Shown here: one piece after another, positions 1 to 12,322 of the stretch
Layout: each line of letters begins with the position of its first letter
Numbering within the stretch: the stretch's first letter is position 1
Assembly: GCA_907163375.1 (NCBI GenBank)
Contig: CAJQUW010007460.1
Coordinates: 313,501 to 377,500, forward strand
Origin: Prostheceraeus crozeri
Lineage: Eukaryota; Platyhelminthes; Polycladida; Euryleptidae
Direction: 5' to 3'
DNA length: 64,000 nucleotides
The notes under the pieces: model-generated
Told to the model about the DNA's origin: nothing
The model's input: the letters and a program-made list of their open reading frames with translations, nothing else
Database searches by the model: none
Made by a program: the position numbers and the translations under genes

Positions 1-959
1 TTTCTTCACCGCTTGCGGCACTTTCAGACCTTTCTCGGCACCCCGGTTGAAAATCACTGAGCTATATCAATCACATAACCTTTTTTGATGTAGGTATGAG
101 TTGATTTAGTACTCCTCTATTTTCACAAAGCAGCAAATAATCGTGAAATGACTGCGTTGTGGTATAATACAGCATGCTCAAATACGAATTGCGATTACAG
201 CCCTACTGACCAAACGCGGCCCATACTGACAGCCTCAGAAACGAGGGCATGCATCTAATTTATAGATTCATTTTTTGTCAGATATATGAGTATACGTTTT
301 GCTCACTGTAGATGCATAAATTGTCTGGTTTATGCAGCTGCGCAAATTTGGTGTGCCTGCGCAAAAAATGAAAATTTGTCGTATGGCAACCCTGTATACA
401 ACCTGCACATTAAGCATTGAACATTAACAAAACGAGAGTCATGCAATTTTGAACTCAAGACTGATTTGATAGCGGACAAAGGAACAAAAATGGTCAACGA
501 GCAAATCCACTGTTCAGCAAACGAATCATTGTCACAATGAACGAATTGTGTCTTAAAGAAGAGCAACAGGTATGTGCAACTTACCGGTGTAGGGTAGACG
601 TGCGGGAGCCAAATGATGAAGGGGATGGTTCGATTTATCCATCCGTGAAGTAAAAATTCAAAGCCAGTCAATATTCGGCGATAAAATAATGGTATGAAAT
701 TAGAGCACATGCATCCACTTGCTGATCCACAAATTATTCTGTGAGACCTGTCTTGCATCCTTTCTAATGTAGCTCAGTTACTCTTACTAAGGCTGACAAA
801 GAGGGGTGCCGCGTATTCCAGAATACCTCGCACACAACTATTGTAAATAACTACTAGTTCCGGTTTGACGAAATAATCCCTGCTTAGCCATATGATTCAA
901 TGTGGGAGGGCAGGGCAACCGTTAGATATTCGGTAAAGTGAAAAGGCACTCTAGTTATA
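1..959. other. Non-coding stretch, nothing recognised
   Basis: I see no exon with splice sites, no transposon protein and no repeat structure here. An open frame on the minus strand (330-758) has a composition and lack of motifs typical of chance. The right edge meets the 3' end of the Penelope-like element. Confidence 0.5.
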
Positions 960-966
960 GACCGAT

Positions 967-1000
967 GCATTTCGCCGGTGTCCTACCGGCATGTTCACGG
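967..1000 (-). other. Hammerhead-like motif 3' of PLE-1
   Basis: On the minus strand the sequence reads GTGAACA-T, then a perfect 6-bp stem GCCGGT/ACCGGC with loop AGGAC, then GAAAT. This has the layout of a hammerhead core (CUGANGA, stem II, GAAA), although the first box is degenerate (GTGAACA). Penelope-like elements are known to carry hammerhead motifs. The comparable motif of PLE-2 keeps a perfect first box. Confidence 0.4.
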
Positions 1001-1189
1001 AATGAAATTGACATGACAAGAAAATGTACATGACACTGTGAGTATTTATCAAGTCAAACGTGACAAACAGATGTGGAAAACACTAAAGATGCAATCTTAG
1101 AGAGTAAAAAGGGGTCATTACATGTTACTTAATCATTGTAGAAGTAATGTGAAGGAAAGAAACATCTAAAAGAGTAGTGTAAAAACGAG

Positions 1190-3343
1190 TCATAGAATGT
1201 TCGTCCAAGCAGATCCAATATTGACCTCAATCTTGTTGACGCTGGAATGCTTCTTGGACCACAGGGCTTCCTTGATCCTTCTTTTCTTTAAGTGTCGCTC
1301 CCTGTCTATCACCTCACACCCTGACCAATCAATCTCATGGTCACTTTGTAGAACATGATGAGCTACCTCCGAATTAGTAGAGATTATTTTTACATTACGC
1401 TTATGTTCTTTGAGTCTGTCGTCTATTGTCCGGGAGCTCTCGCCAACATAATTCCATGAGCACGCTGCATCACCACATTTGAGACGATAGACAACTCCAA
1501 TATCCTTTGATTTGAGAAGCCGTTTTTTCACCAACAACCTTTTAAGTGTAGTTTTTGGCTTGAAGCATGTTCTTATGTCCAACTTTCTGAGAATAGTTGA
1601 TATGGACTCCGATAATCTAGGGATATACGGTATCACACAATTAGGAGAACGTGATGATTAATTATTTTTATCACTGAGTTGTTCTTCAGGGTGGACGAAG
1701 ATTTGTCTAGTTTCACGATGGGAGAAGCCATTACCGCGAAATATACGATCTAATATCGCTAACTCTTGGTTCAAGTATTCGGGTGAGCAGATAGAATGAA
1801 CTCTGTGTACCATTGTTTTGATGAGACCCCGGAACACACTTGGATGATGGCATGACTTCCTGTTTAAATATAGGTTTGTGTGAGTTGGTTTTCTAAATGT
1901 GTGAAAAACCACCTGGTTATCAAGCTTCTCAACCATGACGTCTAAAAACGGCAGTTTTGATGACTTTTCTAACTCCAATGTAAAATCGATAGAGGGTCTC
2001 ACTGAATTCATGAAAGTCAGGAAAGCGTCGATATCATCAGTTGAACGAGTCCAATGTATAAATATGTCATCGACGTATCGAAGCCAGCAGGACGGGAAAT
2101 ATCGCTGAGAGGCAAGAGCAGATTCTTTGGCAACTTTCTCAAAGTGTAGCATGTAAATATTTGCAACGACGCAACTCAAACTACTGCCCATAGAAAGGCC
2201 ATCAGTCTGCTGATATATTCGATCACCACACATAAAATAAGAATGTTCCATGCAGAATCTGGTTATGTCAATGAACTCCGAAGTAAGTAAAGGGCAGCGA
2301 TCAGGGAAGAATTCATCACTATTCACCAAATTTGATATAACAGTGAGAGATTCCACCACAGGTACATTAGTGTACAATGATGTTATATCAAGACTCATCA
2401 ATAAGCCTTGCTGTAGATTATCAACAGATTTCGACTTATTCAGAAACTCCACTGAATTCCGAATCACTGAAATACCATCCATTGCATAAGGACTCAAGCA
2501 ATCAGAAACCATTTTGGATAGAGAAGACAGAAGGCTACCCAAAGTGCTGACAACAGGACGGAGAGAGTTACCCATCTTGTGCACTTTTTGTAGTCCATAT
2601 AAGTGCGGAACTTGATATTGAGTAGGGTACCATTTTAGGAAAGTCCATCTTGATATTCTTCCACTATCCACAGCCGGTTTCAACAGCGAGTGAAGGTCCT
2701 TCCGCCATCTTTGGGATGGATCTGATGAGAGTAATTTATACGGACCAGACTCTATCAAATCATCGAGTTTAGCGGAATACTCGTTCCTGTTCATCACGAC
2801 CACCGCTTTACCTTTATCGGATGGGAGAATGATGATATTCTCATTCTTCATCAAGTTTTTCATTGAAATGGATTCTTCCATAGAAATATTGCGTGGTAGT
2901 TTTGTCCTCTTGATTGCAGGAGATATTTCAGTTCTTGCCCATGATTATTGATCGTTTGTTTCGTTGCTCAATGCTGTTTCAACTTCAGCTATTATATCAG
3001 TAACTGGAATCTTAATAGGTGTAACAGCAAAGTTCAATCCTTTGCCGAGAAGACTTCGTTCACTGTTATCGAGAGGATGATCACTCAGATTTATCACAAC
3101 ATTCGATGTGGAGTCATTTTGAGTAGGTTCATGAACATTGAAAATGGAACGAAGACGAGACAGTCTGTTCCTCACAGATAAAGTTTGAGACTCCATCATA
3201 CGACTTTTATTGCTCATGAGAAAATCCAAAACATGCTCGCGGTCAGTAGGATGCTCAATAATGATAGAAAGACATGATCGGCGAAGGTCAACCATATGCA
3301 ATAAATTTATTCTTGGATAAAGTAAGTCTAGTGATCTCTTTTC
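1190..3343 (-). pseudogene. PLE-1 reverse transcriptase / GIY-YIG endonuclease ORF
   Basis: The single minus-strand frame covers about 718 codons, close to the usual 700-850 of the family. The N-terminal part (3343-2945) includes the motif LLGKGLNFAVTP, typical of PLE N-termini. The RT part (2881-1658) shows LPSDKGKAVVVM, the motif A stretch SLDITSLYTNVP, the motif B stretch DGLSMGSSLS and the catalytic YVDD. The last part (1636-1190) is the GIY-YIG nuclease: VVYRLKC, then YVGESSR, with later His and Glu residues. Two in-frame stop codons, one in each linker between these parts, make it a pseudogene; no frameshift is needed. RT copies the element RNA and GIY-YIG nicks the target (family knowledge). 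Confidence 0.87.
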
Positions 3344-3469
3344 TCAGCATCTTAGTTCCGGCGACTTAGTTCCGGTTTGGAATAAAATGGCTTCAATTGA
3401 CGCAGTACAAACAAACGAGAAGCTGCTCTTTTTGAAATGGCCTTGATGTGAAAATTCCAATTCAGAATT

Positions 3470-3811
3470 TTATCGATTAGAACTCCAAGAAACTTCAAAG
3501 TGTCTGTTCTTGAAATTATGTGGAATTTCAAATCTTGTTGAATCAGTAGAAGTAGGATTTCTTTGATATATGAATAATTGCTGACATTTGTCTTTACCAA
3601 TATTCATGCCCTTGCGCGTAGTCCAATCAACTAAGTCCAAATATGCAGATTGAACAGGGCTGAGTTGAACACGTATAATAATGTCCTCTGCGTATTTTGT
3701 CAAGTGAACATCGGCATCATCTTTTATTATCATGTCACCAACAAAATAGCCAAACGTGAGGGCCGATTCTTGAGCCTTGTGGCACCCCACTTCTCTCCTC
3801 GATATAATCAC
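3470..3811 (-). pseudogene. LINE reverse transcriptase fragment (YAED box)
   Basis: This fragment shows GYFVGDM, then a YAEDI box where active LINEs have YADD. It continues into a short C-terminal segment in an overlapping frame (3600-3352: FLGVLIDKILNW..HI..ISKRAASRLFVLRQLK). The altered second Asp of the catalytic pair and the frame changes show it is inactive. It is part of the CR1/L2-like LINE that ends near 3352. Confidence 0.7.
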
Positions 3812-5192
3812 AGCATTTCCGTTTCCACCTCACCCGCTGAAAACGTGATTAATAGTTGTTCATGAGCTGAATCACGTAATTATCAAATCTATCCGAAATC
3901 ATTTTCTTCACTAACGCATTATGAGAAGCTTTATCAAATCCCTTGGTTAAATCTACAGCAGCGGCATGGCATATACAGACATCTATTTATTGAAGACTGG
4001 TGGTGATGAAATCCTCTGCATCAATAAGGGCACATGCAGTCGAACTTCCTTTCTGTAGGCATATTGTGAACGATCAAATTTCTCAACAAATGAGACTCCA
4101 ACAGATTTCACGAGCTCTTCTCAAACAGTCTATCAGGCATTGGGAGTAATGAAATAAGACGTGTGTTTGATAATTTGGGGGAGAATGGTTTTGAATTGCT
4201 TGAAGGTCTGCGGTTGTTTGAATCCGCTTGATTCATGCATTTATTAAATATGATAGCGATGGGTTCATCGAGAACATGGGAGAACTATGACCATATCTTA
4301 GATTGTATGTGATCAGATCCACTAGCAGATTTTGGGTTAACCCCTTTAAGAGCTTTTGTACTCGTTCCTGGGAGAAAAGAAAAGGGATTTCAAATGGCAA
4401 ATTCGATACCTCAGTTCGAAACAGATCACAAACAAAATGAAGAGCAAAGTGCTGATTCACATCTTCGAGGAGATTTGAATATTGATAGCCAGTCATTGTT
4501 ATTGTTTTTGTTTGCAGCGATTTTAAATACATCCCAGATTGATCGACGAGATGAATATGAATTTTCCACTTTTTTCAACCAAATTCCCTGTCAATTTTTG
4601 ACAGATGCGACCAAGCCTTTCTTAGATTTGATTTGCGTAGATCAAGTACATTAAGATAAAGAGGATCGTTCGCAATACTTTCAACAGGTTTTACATATAT
4701 ATCATTGTGAACGTCTGAGCCAAGAGGAAGGACATTGGGTTTATGGTAACGATTCACAATTTCATCCGGAACAAGAAAGAGATCAAGTACTGCATTTAGA
4801 CGCGTGTTTTCAATAATTATATTTTCTAATCCAAATGAATCTTCGGACCATGTTGAGTCAAAATGATTGAAATCTCCAACAAGGAATATTAAGTAACCAG
4901 GTTACTGATCAAGCAATTGGTCAATAATGGATTATGTATATTCACATCATTCCTAAATAACTTGGCGATTTAGTGATCCAACATGAGGAAAGTATATCGT
5001 ACACAAGATGCACTTGAAATGCTTATGAGATGCAATTCAATGCAATCCCCGGAGTATTAGCAACTCAACTTCAGGAAATTCGGAACATGAAAATAACAAA
5101 GAACACGAGAAAGCATTCTTTATCCAGCAATACCTTTATCCACCTTTTCGGTCACCAGAACGATCCGCACGAAATAAAGTGAATCCAGATAT

Positions 5193-5567
5193 TCACATTA
5201 TTTGATCAGAAATGGAGGAAGCAAGCCATGTCTCTGTGACACTGATAATATCGGGTGAGTACTTCGATATAAGAATCAAGACCTCATCTTGCTTGTTTAG
5301 AATATATCGTGCATTAAAGTAACAGAAGGATGGGAGAGAAAAAGCAGTCTGCCATGCGAAATGATGTTTTCCCACAATCTTCGCCTGTCCTATGAGGATA
5401 TTTTCTCCTTGACCTTTCCTTCTATTAAATTCACTACGAAGACGTTTATGCTCCGCTAGCTGAGAACGAGTCAAGTCGGGCTGCACGTAGACACTACGAA
5501 ACTTAGTTGAATTACTGAAATTTTTAGAGTTTCTCATGCACTGTACTTTGCTTTCAGTTGTCTTCAA
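5193..5567 (-). pseudogene. LINE ORF1 end and endonuclease start
   Basis: The first half resembles the C-terminus of LINE ORF1 (VYVQPDLTRSQLAEHKRLR). The second half is the start of an apurinic-type endonuclease (NARYILNKQDEV, SPDIISVTETWL). In live relatives these belong to two ORFs; here they are read in one frame, so the junction is decayed or the ORFs overlap. Upstream ORF1 codons (VNVDATEVVSFTRIGKK) can be read in another frame near 5690-5600. Confidence 0.65.
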
Positions 5568-5990
5568 ACTGATATGGTCTGTCTTGACCTTACATTATTA
5601 TTGTTTTTTTCCAATCCTGGTAAATGATACTACTTCCGTGGCATCAACATTCACTTCATTCAGAACACCATTGATGGTACTAATTTCGTCGATGGAAAAA
5701 TCTCGTCAAGACCAAAAATCATAATGCTTTTCTTCTTTTCAGATCTCTTCATATTCATTCAGTGTTTCGAACATTAGATGCAAGTTTGGAATTTAATTGT
5801 TCTTTCAAGGTCTTTAGCTCGTTTTCAATCACCATAAAGCGATCCAATACATCACAGATGTCAATAGTTTTGCATTTAATACAAAAGTAAGATATTATCA
5901 CTGGACAAAGCGCTTTTACCTAATGTGTCAATGATATTCGATCATCACTTCTTTCTGTGAGAAGTTAACACAGCTGTAGCCTCTGCGTAA

Positions 5991-8014
5991 GCACGGCATC
6001 GCGACAACAGACATGCAGACCGCGGATGAATAACGCTCACTGGTAGCAATTTAAGAACTCAAAGAGGGCTTTTCCCAGTTGCACAGACAGAAACGGGAAA
6101 AACGATGAGTACCAACAGGAGGAGAAATATATTCCAAAAAACATTGTCAGGCTGCGCTGGCATTAGATGAGGAACTTGATCTAGATGAGAAATACGAGTG
6201 ACAAAGCCCATTTTTTTTAAAAAAAAGATGCCTCCAACCAATGAAATAGAAATTTTCGCTTTACATTTAAATAGTTAGAGACCTACTTGATAGTAAAATC
6301 AACCTGAGTGATCCCGAACAAGACGTGTCTCCGAGCTCGGGTGAGGAAAGTAGGTGAGGATGGTAGTCATGTCAGCGAATATAGCTAACTGACTATTGGG
6401 GTTGCGATATTTATGATATTATAATTCAAATGTGTAAAATACGGTTAAAAACAAAAGTTTTTTATTACTGAACAAATTTCACGTTCATGAAGCAACTAAA
6501 TTGTCATTTAAATTTAATTCATCACTTGATCACAAAACATTGAGCAGTTTGAATTCATATGATGTGATGAAGTAGGCCTACTTGCACTGTGAGCGTCAAT
6601 CTGACCCTTACTTTTTTAAAATAGCATGCATTATGTTGCTTTTGCATCAAATAAAGTCATGAGCTGGGTGGGACCTGTTGCGAGCATCTCGATTTTTGCG
6701 GGAAGCGAGCGTTCGCCTGCGGGCACGGGCATGTACAATAATGGCTTGACCTGCGAATTTATATCCGGTCAGTGGATATGCAGGTAAAGATTCATGGTGG
6801 CATACATGACGTTGGCCTAATGTTGGCTAAGCTTGTTATAAGTCACTATCGAATTGAGTCACATCGTATTCTTTATTCACAATTCCTGCAGTCTAGACGT
6901 AGGCCTATGATAGCTGGCAAGTTCCAAGCTTTTTCTAAGTGAAGTGTCAATTTGGTGAACGTCGACCCATTGTCACCTATAGCAACTTCGTGCAGCGTGA
7001 TGGTGATGAAGTATGTTGTAGGCTAATCATCACGATAGAAGTATTTTGACTTCCTCTATGGATTTTGATGTTCTCTAGTTTGATTGGATTAGATTTAAAA
7101 GGCGAGTGTGACGTGTAGCGTTTGACGTTAACTTATGTTTCGCATTGACTGTCATTGTGGGACAATACCGACAACGAATTTCCCAATAGTGCAGTTTGTA
7201 TTATTTCGCGATGTCAGATGGGAGAACATCCTGCATTGCCGGCTTAAACGTTTATCTGAACATACCAATGCTAGCTAGAAACGACAGCACTATACAAGGT
7301 TCGACAGGACATTGTTTTGATTTAAAAAGAACGATTGAACGGGTGTTTTATGCCATGAACAAACGGAACGGGGTGACAGCTCATCTGAGCGCTGAAGAAC
7401 GAGCGTGTCTGAAAGGCTAGTGAACGAAAGCTCGAACGAACGGAGAAAATTATGACCGTTCAAATGTCCTGGGCGTCGCACATTTGTCATTTGCCATCAC
7501 TGGCAGCATCTTACATGAAAACATAACAAAAATATTCAGAATTCATGTGATCTTATGACTAATGGATCATAAAGCATTAGTGCAGCTAATATTGCCTTAG
7601 ATTACACATAAACATATTCAACGGCTGCTTCTGGCAAGTACCGGTATCTTAAATTTATTTCAGGTGTGACTGCATGTTGAATAGATTGATGCTGCGGGGT
7701 GACATTTAGGTGAAACTATTCATAGTATCCTGTCAAGTTTTTTCGCCACCGCTATTTTATGTAATGCCAGGGGTCTGAAAAGTCGACTCTCGTAAATCGA
7801 TCAAAAATACAAAAAATAGGAGTAGGGAGTTGTTGCGGTGGTTGTATGACCACAAGCAAATTCAGGTTATTTTTATTCAGGGTATGTTTAGGTTTTTTAC
7901 TAATACAGCGATGTTCAAGGATATGGTTAAGTCGTTAGGCATGAATGGCATATTATGTGGATATGTGGATCCTTGTTATGTGGAACCCATTTAGTGTTTG
8001 GGATATGAGAATTG
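5991..8014. other. Non-coding stretch, nothing firm
   Basis: No exon or transposon protein is visible. Around 7250-7490 the text reads like the end of a hAT-type element on the minus strand (CAGTGATGGCAAATG at about 7489-7475), but no partner end or duplication was found, so it is not called. Confidence 0.4.
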
Positions 8015-8133
8015 ATTAAATACTTTTTTAGATATATCATACGATATATTTCAACCTTACGTACAAGGTTATCTTCAGGTTGGACATACGGTTGAAATAT
8101 ATTGCATGATATATATTAAAAAAGTTATTTAAT
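8015..8133. repeat. Long imperfect hairpin (42-bp arms)
   Basis: Arms 8015-8056 and 8090-8133 are reverse complements with few mismatches. The outer ends are ATTAAATA/AGTTATTTAAT and the inner ends TTTCAACC/GGTTGAAA, around a spacer of about 33 nt. This could be a fold-back MITE or the end of a larger element. It lies just 5' of a LINE tail. Confidence 0.7.
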
Positions 8134-8202
8134 ACCAACCACCTGAAACTTGGCTTTCCCAAAAAATGTTTTATTATATATCTCATCAAATGTCATTTTC
8201 AC

Positions 8203-8530
8203 AATGGTTAAGGTTCTGGGCTTTGACCTCCCTCGGGCCAAGTGGACTCTTCTCAACCGACTGAGGACAAACGCTGGGCCATGTCGCAGCTCTCTGCACC
8301 GCTGGGGCGCTGGTCAATCCCCGCTGTGCGACTGTGGTCAGACTCAAACAATTAATCATATAGTGGATGACTGCCCTATCACAGCTTTTTGTGGCGGCCT
8401 CGCAGAACTTCACTCTACCTCTGAAGCGGCCAGTATTTGGCTGGCTAATGTGCATCTGTAACCGTACCTTGTGACTTTTTACCTTGTCTTTGAGTTGTCT
8501 TGTTATGCATACGAATATATAATCACAATG
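8203..8530 (+). mobile_element. 5'-truncated LINE tail with zinc-knuckle C-terminus
   Basis: The plus strand encodes a LINE C-terminus: LPRAKWTLLNRLRTNAGPC, then a CxCG..H..C knuckle (CDCGQTQTINHIVDDC), then a stop at 8461. A short AT-rich 3' UTR follows. The C-terminal reading frame is intact. Everything 5' of this is missing, which is typical of incomplete reverse transcription. The clade is uncertain (Jockey/RTE type). Confidence 0.7.
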
Positions 8531-10907
8531 GTTTAATGCTGATCTGGGAATATTTTAAGACCATCATGACTGAAAATGTAGCCGACTATTAGACTTTTTG
8601 ATTTATAAAAAAATTCTGCCAAAATGACTTTCTTCTGTTGGCAGCTCTACTTCTTATGACTGGGGCGTTGCATCAACATTTACATGTATGTTACTGACTT
8701 CTTCCAACCAAGCAAATTTACTTCACCAAAACCTCAATCCAGGAGAATGTAATCAGGGGTTGATAATGGGACATGCATGATTGATTTTACAGAGAAGACT
8801 ATATAGCAACAACATGTCAACCGATGGACATAGTTTAGAGCATTGTCATCCATGCAGATAAATGTAGATTTAGTAAATAATGCGAAACCGAACAATACTT
8901 ACAAATTACAGAAATGTTTGAAGTGTTTTATGAATGATCGCGTTAATCCATCCACCTCATGAATATGTTTTCAACTTGATCAATTTACCACTGGTAATTG
9001 TTGATGTTTAACTTTGAGATCAGTTGGCGTTCGATTTACTGCTTCGTTGTGGTGTTTAAAATTTTGTACAAATATTGATGTCAATATCGAAATGCGAACA
9101 AATAGCGTCGCATTTGGTATCGGAATGTATGAGACAGAAACGCATATTCCGATTGCGTGATGTAGCGGTATAATAATTCTGAGTGAAATGATGGAAACAT
9201 TTCTGAAACATCCATTCCGATTATACAATAACTGATTCTGTAAATGGGATATACGTATTCACATTAATGGAATTCGGGACACCAGTACGAATGGCCAAGT
9301 ACTACTACAATGTAAGTTAGGACAAATGCTTGCTTAAGTCACCGGGACCTTGTACGCAGGATGCGTAATAAATTGCAAATATTAAGCGTTTTGTAAAATC
9401 TGGATGTTAATATCTATTTTTTTGTGACATACATACAATTGCATTTTGTGCTTAATGACCTGAATTGTAAATATGTGTTAAATAATCACAGTTTCTCTTG
9501 AGAAAGGCGGTTGACAAAACAGTGAGAAAAAAGAATTTCAGTTGTTCTCAACAACTTATGCTTATTTTCACTTTCATTTTAAATGCATGATTCCAATCAT
9601 GTTTATCATTTGTAACTGGCTGTTAATAAAAGACATCTAATGGTAGACATCTAACTTAAGTAGAACAGAAGCCCTTTCTGCATGCCTCCCAGCTGACAGA
9701 CCGGTGTCTTTGCGATGTCGTAATGCAGTGATACACACATCTACGTAATTCAGTTTTCTCTTAGATCTATGCCTTATCAACGAGTATTTTGCTGAAAACA
9801 CTAATGAAAATTAAATGAGCATTCAACTTCATTATTTCAAGAGTTTCTACGTTTCAACTTAAGCGTATTTTGAAAATATGAACTTACTCATAAATGCACG
9901 TGTAAATGTGTTGATTTTGATTTTTGAAAAGGGTAAAATTGCAACACTTACATGACTTTCGAATTGGCGAATTTTTCCGTGTCGACGCTCCTGAGCGAAA
10001 TAGCACATAACCCGTCATTATCAGCGTGTTTTACAAGTGAAAATAATTAATTGATGCATCAGCACAGCGATAAATGACATAAACGAGCAGTCATTGAAGT
10101 CATTGTCCGGCCTCTTATTTAATCGCAGCTCAACTTTTTTTGACTTCCTGCAATTTGCGATATTTTTGATCTCTTCGATTTTTTGACATCTGAGATAGTT
10201 TTTCTGATATTTTTCTGATTATTTATTCATTTATCCATGAGCAGTAGTCACTTAGGCTAATTACGTAAATTTACTCTCTAATTGCATTGAACAAAAGGTT
10301 CTTCAAGAGGTGCCATCTATCTTCTCATCATTCCTATTAACTGTTACCTTTCCATAAAATTCGATTTTTTCAATATCACTTAGTAATTGACATTGAGCTT
10401 GAATTGATTTTTTCATTCTGATGGTATTCTCTTCCTTACATTAGCCTGATTTTAATGCATCACTAATTGATTTATATCATGACTACTCCGAAGAAGAGTA
10501 AATAAGCCGGGATAGTGACATGGGAGTCACTGCACAACATCAAAATGATTCTATTATATATAATCACGTGAATAATGTGGTTAGACAGTCTCAGTTTAGA
10601 TCTTGAGGTGTGGTGATTTCATAAAAGTCCCCGCCTGACCTTATTAACTTTTATTCAGTCTCTCACAGCATAAATGCATGATATTGTTTCCATACCACTA
10701 TACTGATAGTGACGTTGGCGTGTGTCAGTGCGCCCGCACGATGGGTCGATCAAAGGAGGCTACTATCACAAGATACACAGTAGATGCAAGAAAATTTTCT
10801 TATAGAACCTGGTAGGATGCAGGATGTTGTAATAGGATGCAAAGCAATGTGTTCCTTGTCCGTGAATTTTCCCACTTCTGTTTTCATTATTGTCGTGTGA
10901 TCTGCAG
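8531..10907. other. Intergenic or intronic AT-rich DNA, nothing recognised
   Basis: No transposon protein, tandem array or convincing exon was seen. Because the first recognised host exon begins at 10908 with a 3' splice site, this stretch is probably intron of that gene. Confidence 0.45.
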
Positions 10908-11127
10908 ATTATTCTGGTTCTGCTGTGACTGGTGAGTCGTCGGATCAGCCAGGCGATAGTGGAATGCCTCTGAGTGACAACCTTGTGAATGCACGCAAAT
11001 CAGATGGCAGTGAGAGTAGCATGGATGAGTTCGGTGAAATCAATTACGTTTCCGGTGCTCACGGAAGAGGAGACGAGGCAGATCCTTACGTGAAGGAACA
11101 ATTCGTCTCCAATAATGACCCTAACAG
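10908..11127 (+). CDS. Host gene exon A (Ser/Asp/Gly-rich segment)
   Basis: The acceptor GTGATCTGCAG precedes 10908 and the donor AG|GTGAGC follows 11127. The exon begins with two bases that finish a codon and ends with two bases of a codon. The frame is open throughout, about 72 codons: YSGSAVTGESSDQPG, later SDGSESSMDEFGEINY and YVKEQFVSNNDPN. The composition is polar and acidic and looks disordered, with no domain recognised. Its end phase fits exon B (AG + C = Ser). It is an internal exon; earlier exons are not visible in the window. Gene identity is unknown. Confidence 0.7.
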
Positions 11128-12259
11128 GTGAGCTTCTCTTATCATGACGTAAGATTTGTTGTGAAGGTGTTGATTAACGTCTTTTCGCACTGCAAACGAA
11201 TCAATTTTATTTGGGAAGTATCTGTGAGTGAAATTAAGATCGTTCGGCAAGCGGTTGACCGCAGGGCTGGGCGCGAATCCAAAAATTCGTCTGTTCTATG
11301 GATGCGCGGAGTCTCAAACTATACTGTATTATATATATTTTCCGATGTGGTGTGAGTGTGAAGATGCTGATTTTCTTGAAATCTTGTTTGATGAATGACA
11401 CAACACTTCCTGCATTACAACGTTAAAGCCTGTCTATCAAGTGCAACCTCTTGTATTTATGTTTCTGTGGCTTCATAAATATAAAATAGTAAGTAGATAT
11501 TTGAGTGATCGAATTGAATTGAATAAGAGATGCATTGATTACGACATATACCTTAAATCTAAATTATTCTTGTTGTGAAAGGTGCATGCAGCACACTATT
11601 GATACACCCATTTAGAAGAGCATGTAGTTTATCGACCTGATTCACATGTAGACCAACATGTGGCAGGCCTACATTAAGAAAGACATCTAGTTATGAAGAC
11701 ATGATCACAAACATATTATGAACAATCACAACTGAGTTGTATAAGTGAGCAAATGGTCACATCGAATTATCAGAAGATATCCTTCAAGTTGAACCAAAAG
11801 GGTTTTAAAACTGTCGAGAAATGTAATCTCAGATGCATTGCATTGGCGGGGGAAAGCGGGGGGTCAATGATGACGTTGATGATATGACAGTGATCTGATT
11901 TGTCGTAGAAAACTTGATCAGCTTTTGAAAGTGCTCCTCCCCCCCGGAAAATCGATTTTTCACACATTTTTCTTTGTTGCCTTAATAATGCGAAAATATT
12001 GTGTTTTCCCTGTGATCAAAATCGGTGATGCGAATCATTCGTTGGTAGCATCCACATTATACTTTTTGCATTGATAAGTACGATAAGCATTCGATGGTCT
12101 TCATGAGGAGAACGCATGAGAAGAATTGAAGTTCTAACGGAGCGAGAATTATGATTATTATGATTCATTTACACAAATGATCGGTGAAGGTGCTAGAAAC
12201 CTCAGATACTCCCTGACATCTGGAATTTTGACGCCTCTATTTCTTTTAGTAATGTTGCC
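11128..12259. other. Intron, nothing recognised
   Basis: This is the first part of the 6.8-kb intron between host exons A and B. No repeat family or protein fragment was recognised. Confidence 0.5.
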
Positions 12260-12322
12260 TTAACACTAGAAGGACCAAGAAATTTCACTTCCTAGAAAGA
12301 CCAAAGCGGTCAAAATTGACCG
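12260..12322 (+). repeat. Possible piggyBac-type terminal repeat
   Basis: The text is TTAA followed by CACTAGAAGGACC, a second CTAGAAAGACC and CGGTCAAAATTGACCG. A TTAA target followed by a C(A/C)CTAGAA end is the signature of piggyBac elements. No matching opposite end or transposase was found, so this may be a solo end or chance. Confidence 0.4.

Larger units (their letters stand above)
960..3343 (-). mobile_element. Penelope-like retroelement PLE-1
   Basis: The minus strand carries the full domain order of a Penelope-like element in one frame: an N-terminal region, a reverse transcriptase with a YVDD box, and a C-terminal GIY-YIG endonuclease. The 3' boundary is set near 960 because a hammerhead-like motif lies at 967-1000, where such motifs sit in this family. 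The 5' boundary is uncertain; the frame closes at 3344. A decayed LINE begins immediately upstream, so one element may be inserted in or truncated against the other. No target-site duplication was identified. Only about two in-frame stops break the frame, so the copy is fairly young. Confidence 0.85.
3352..5990 (-). mobile_element. Decayed LINE, CR1/L2-like
   Basis: Fragments in several minus-strand frames follow the order of a two-ORF LINE. The ORF1 end (about 5690-5400) includes FTRIGKK and VYVQPDLTRSQLAEHKRLR, typical of CR1-group ORF1 proteins. The endonuclease start (about 5290-5193) reads FNARYILNKQDEV..YSPDIISVTETWL, and another endonuclease box, LVGDFNHF, lies near 4870. RT remains include VHLTKYAEDI near 3700 (normally YADD) and FLGVLIDKILNWNFHI at 3490. 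Many frameshifts and stops are present and the catalytic box is altered, so this is an old, dead copy. Ends are approximate. Confidence 0.75.

Noticed and set aside
330-758. 142-codon open frame on the minus strand
   Set aside because: No domain, no splice context, Cys/Phe-rich composition typical of a chance frame in AT-rich DNA.
7250-7490. hAT-like terminus CAGTGATGGCAAATG on the minus strand
   Set aside because: No opposite end and no 8-bp duplication were found.
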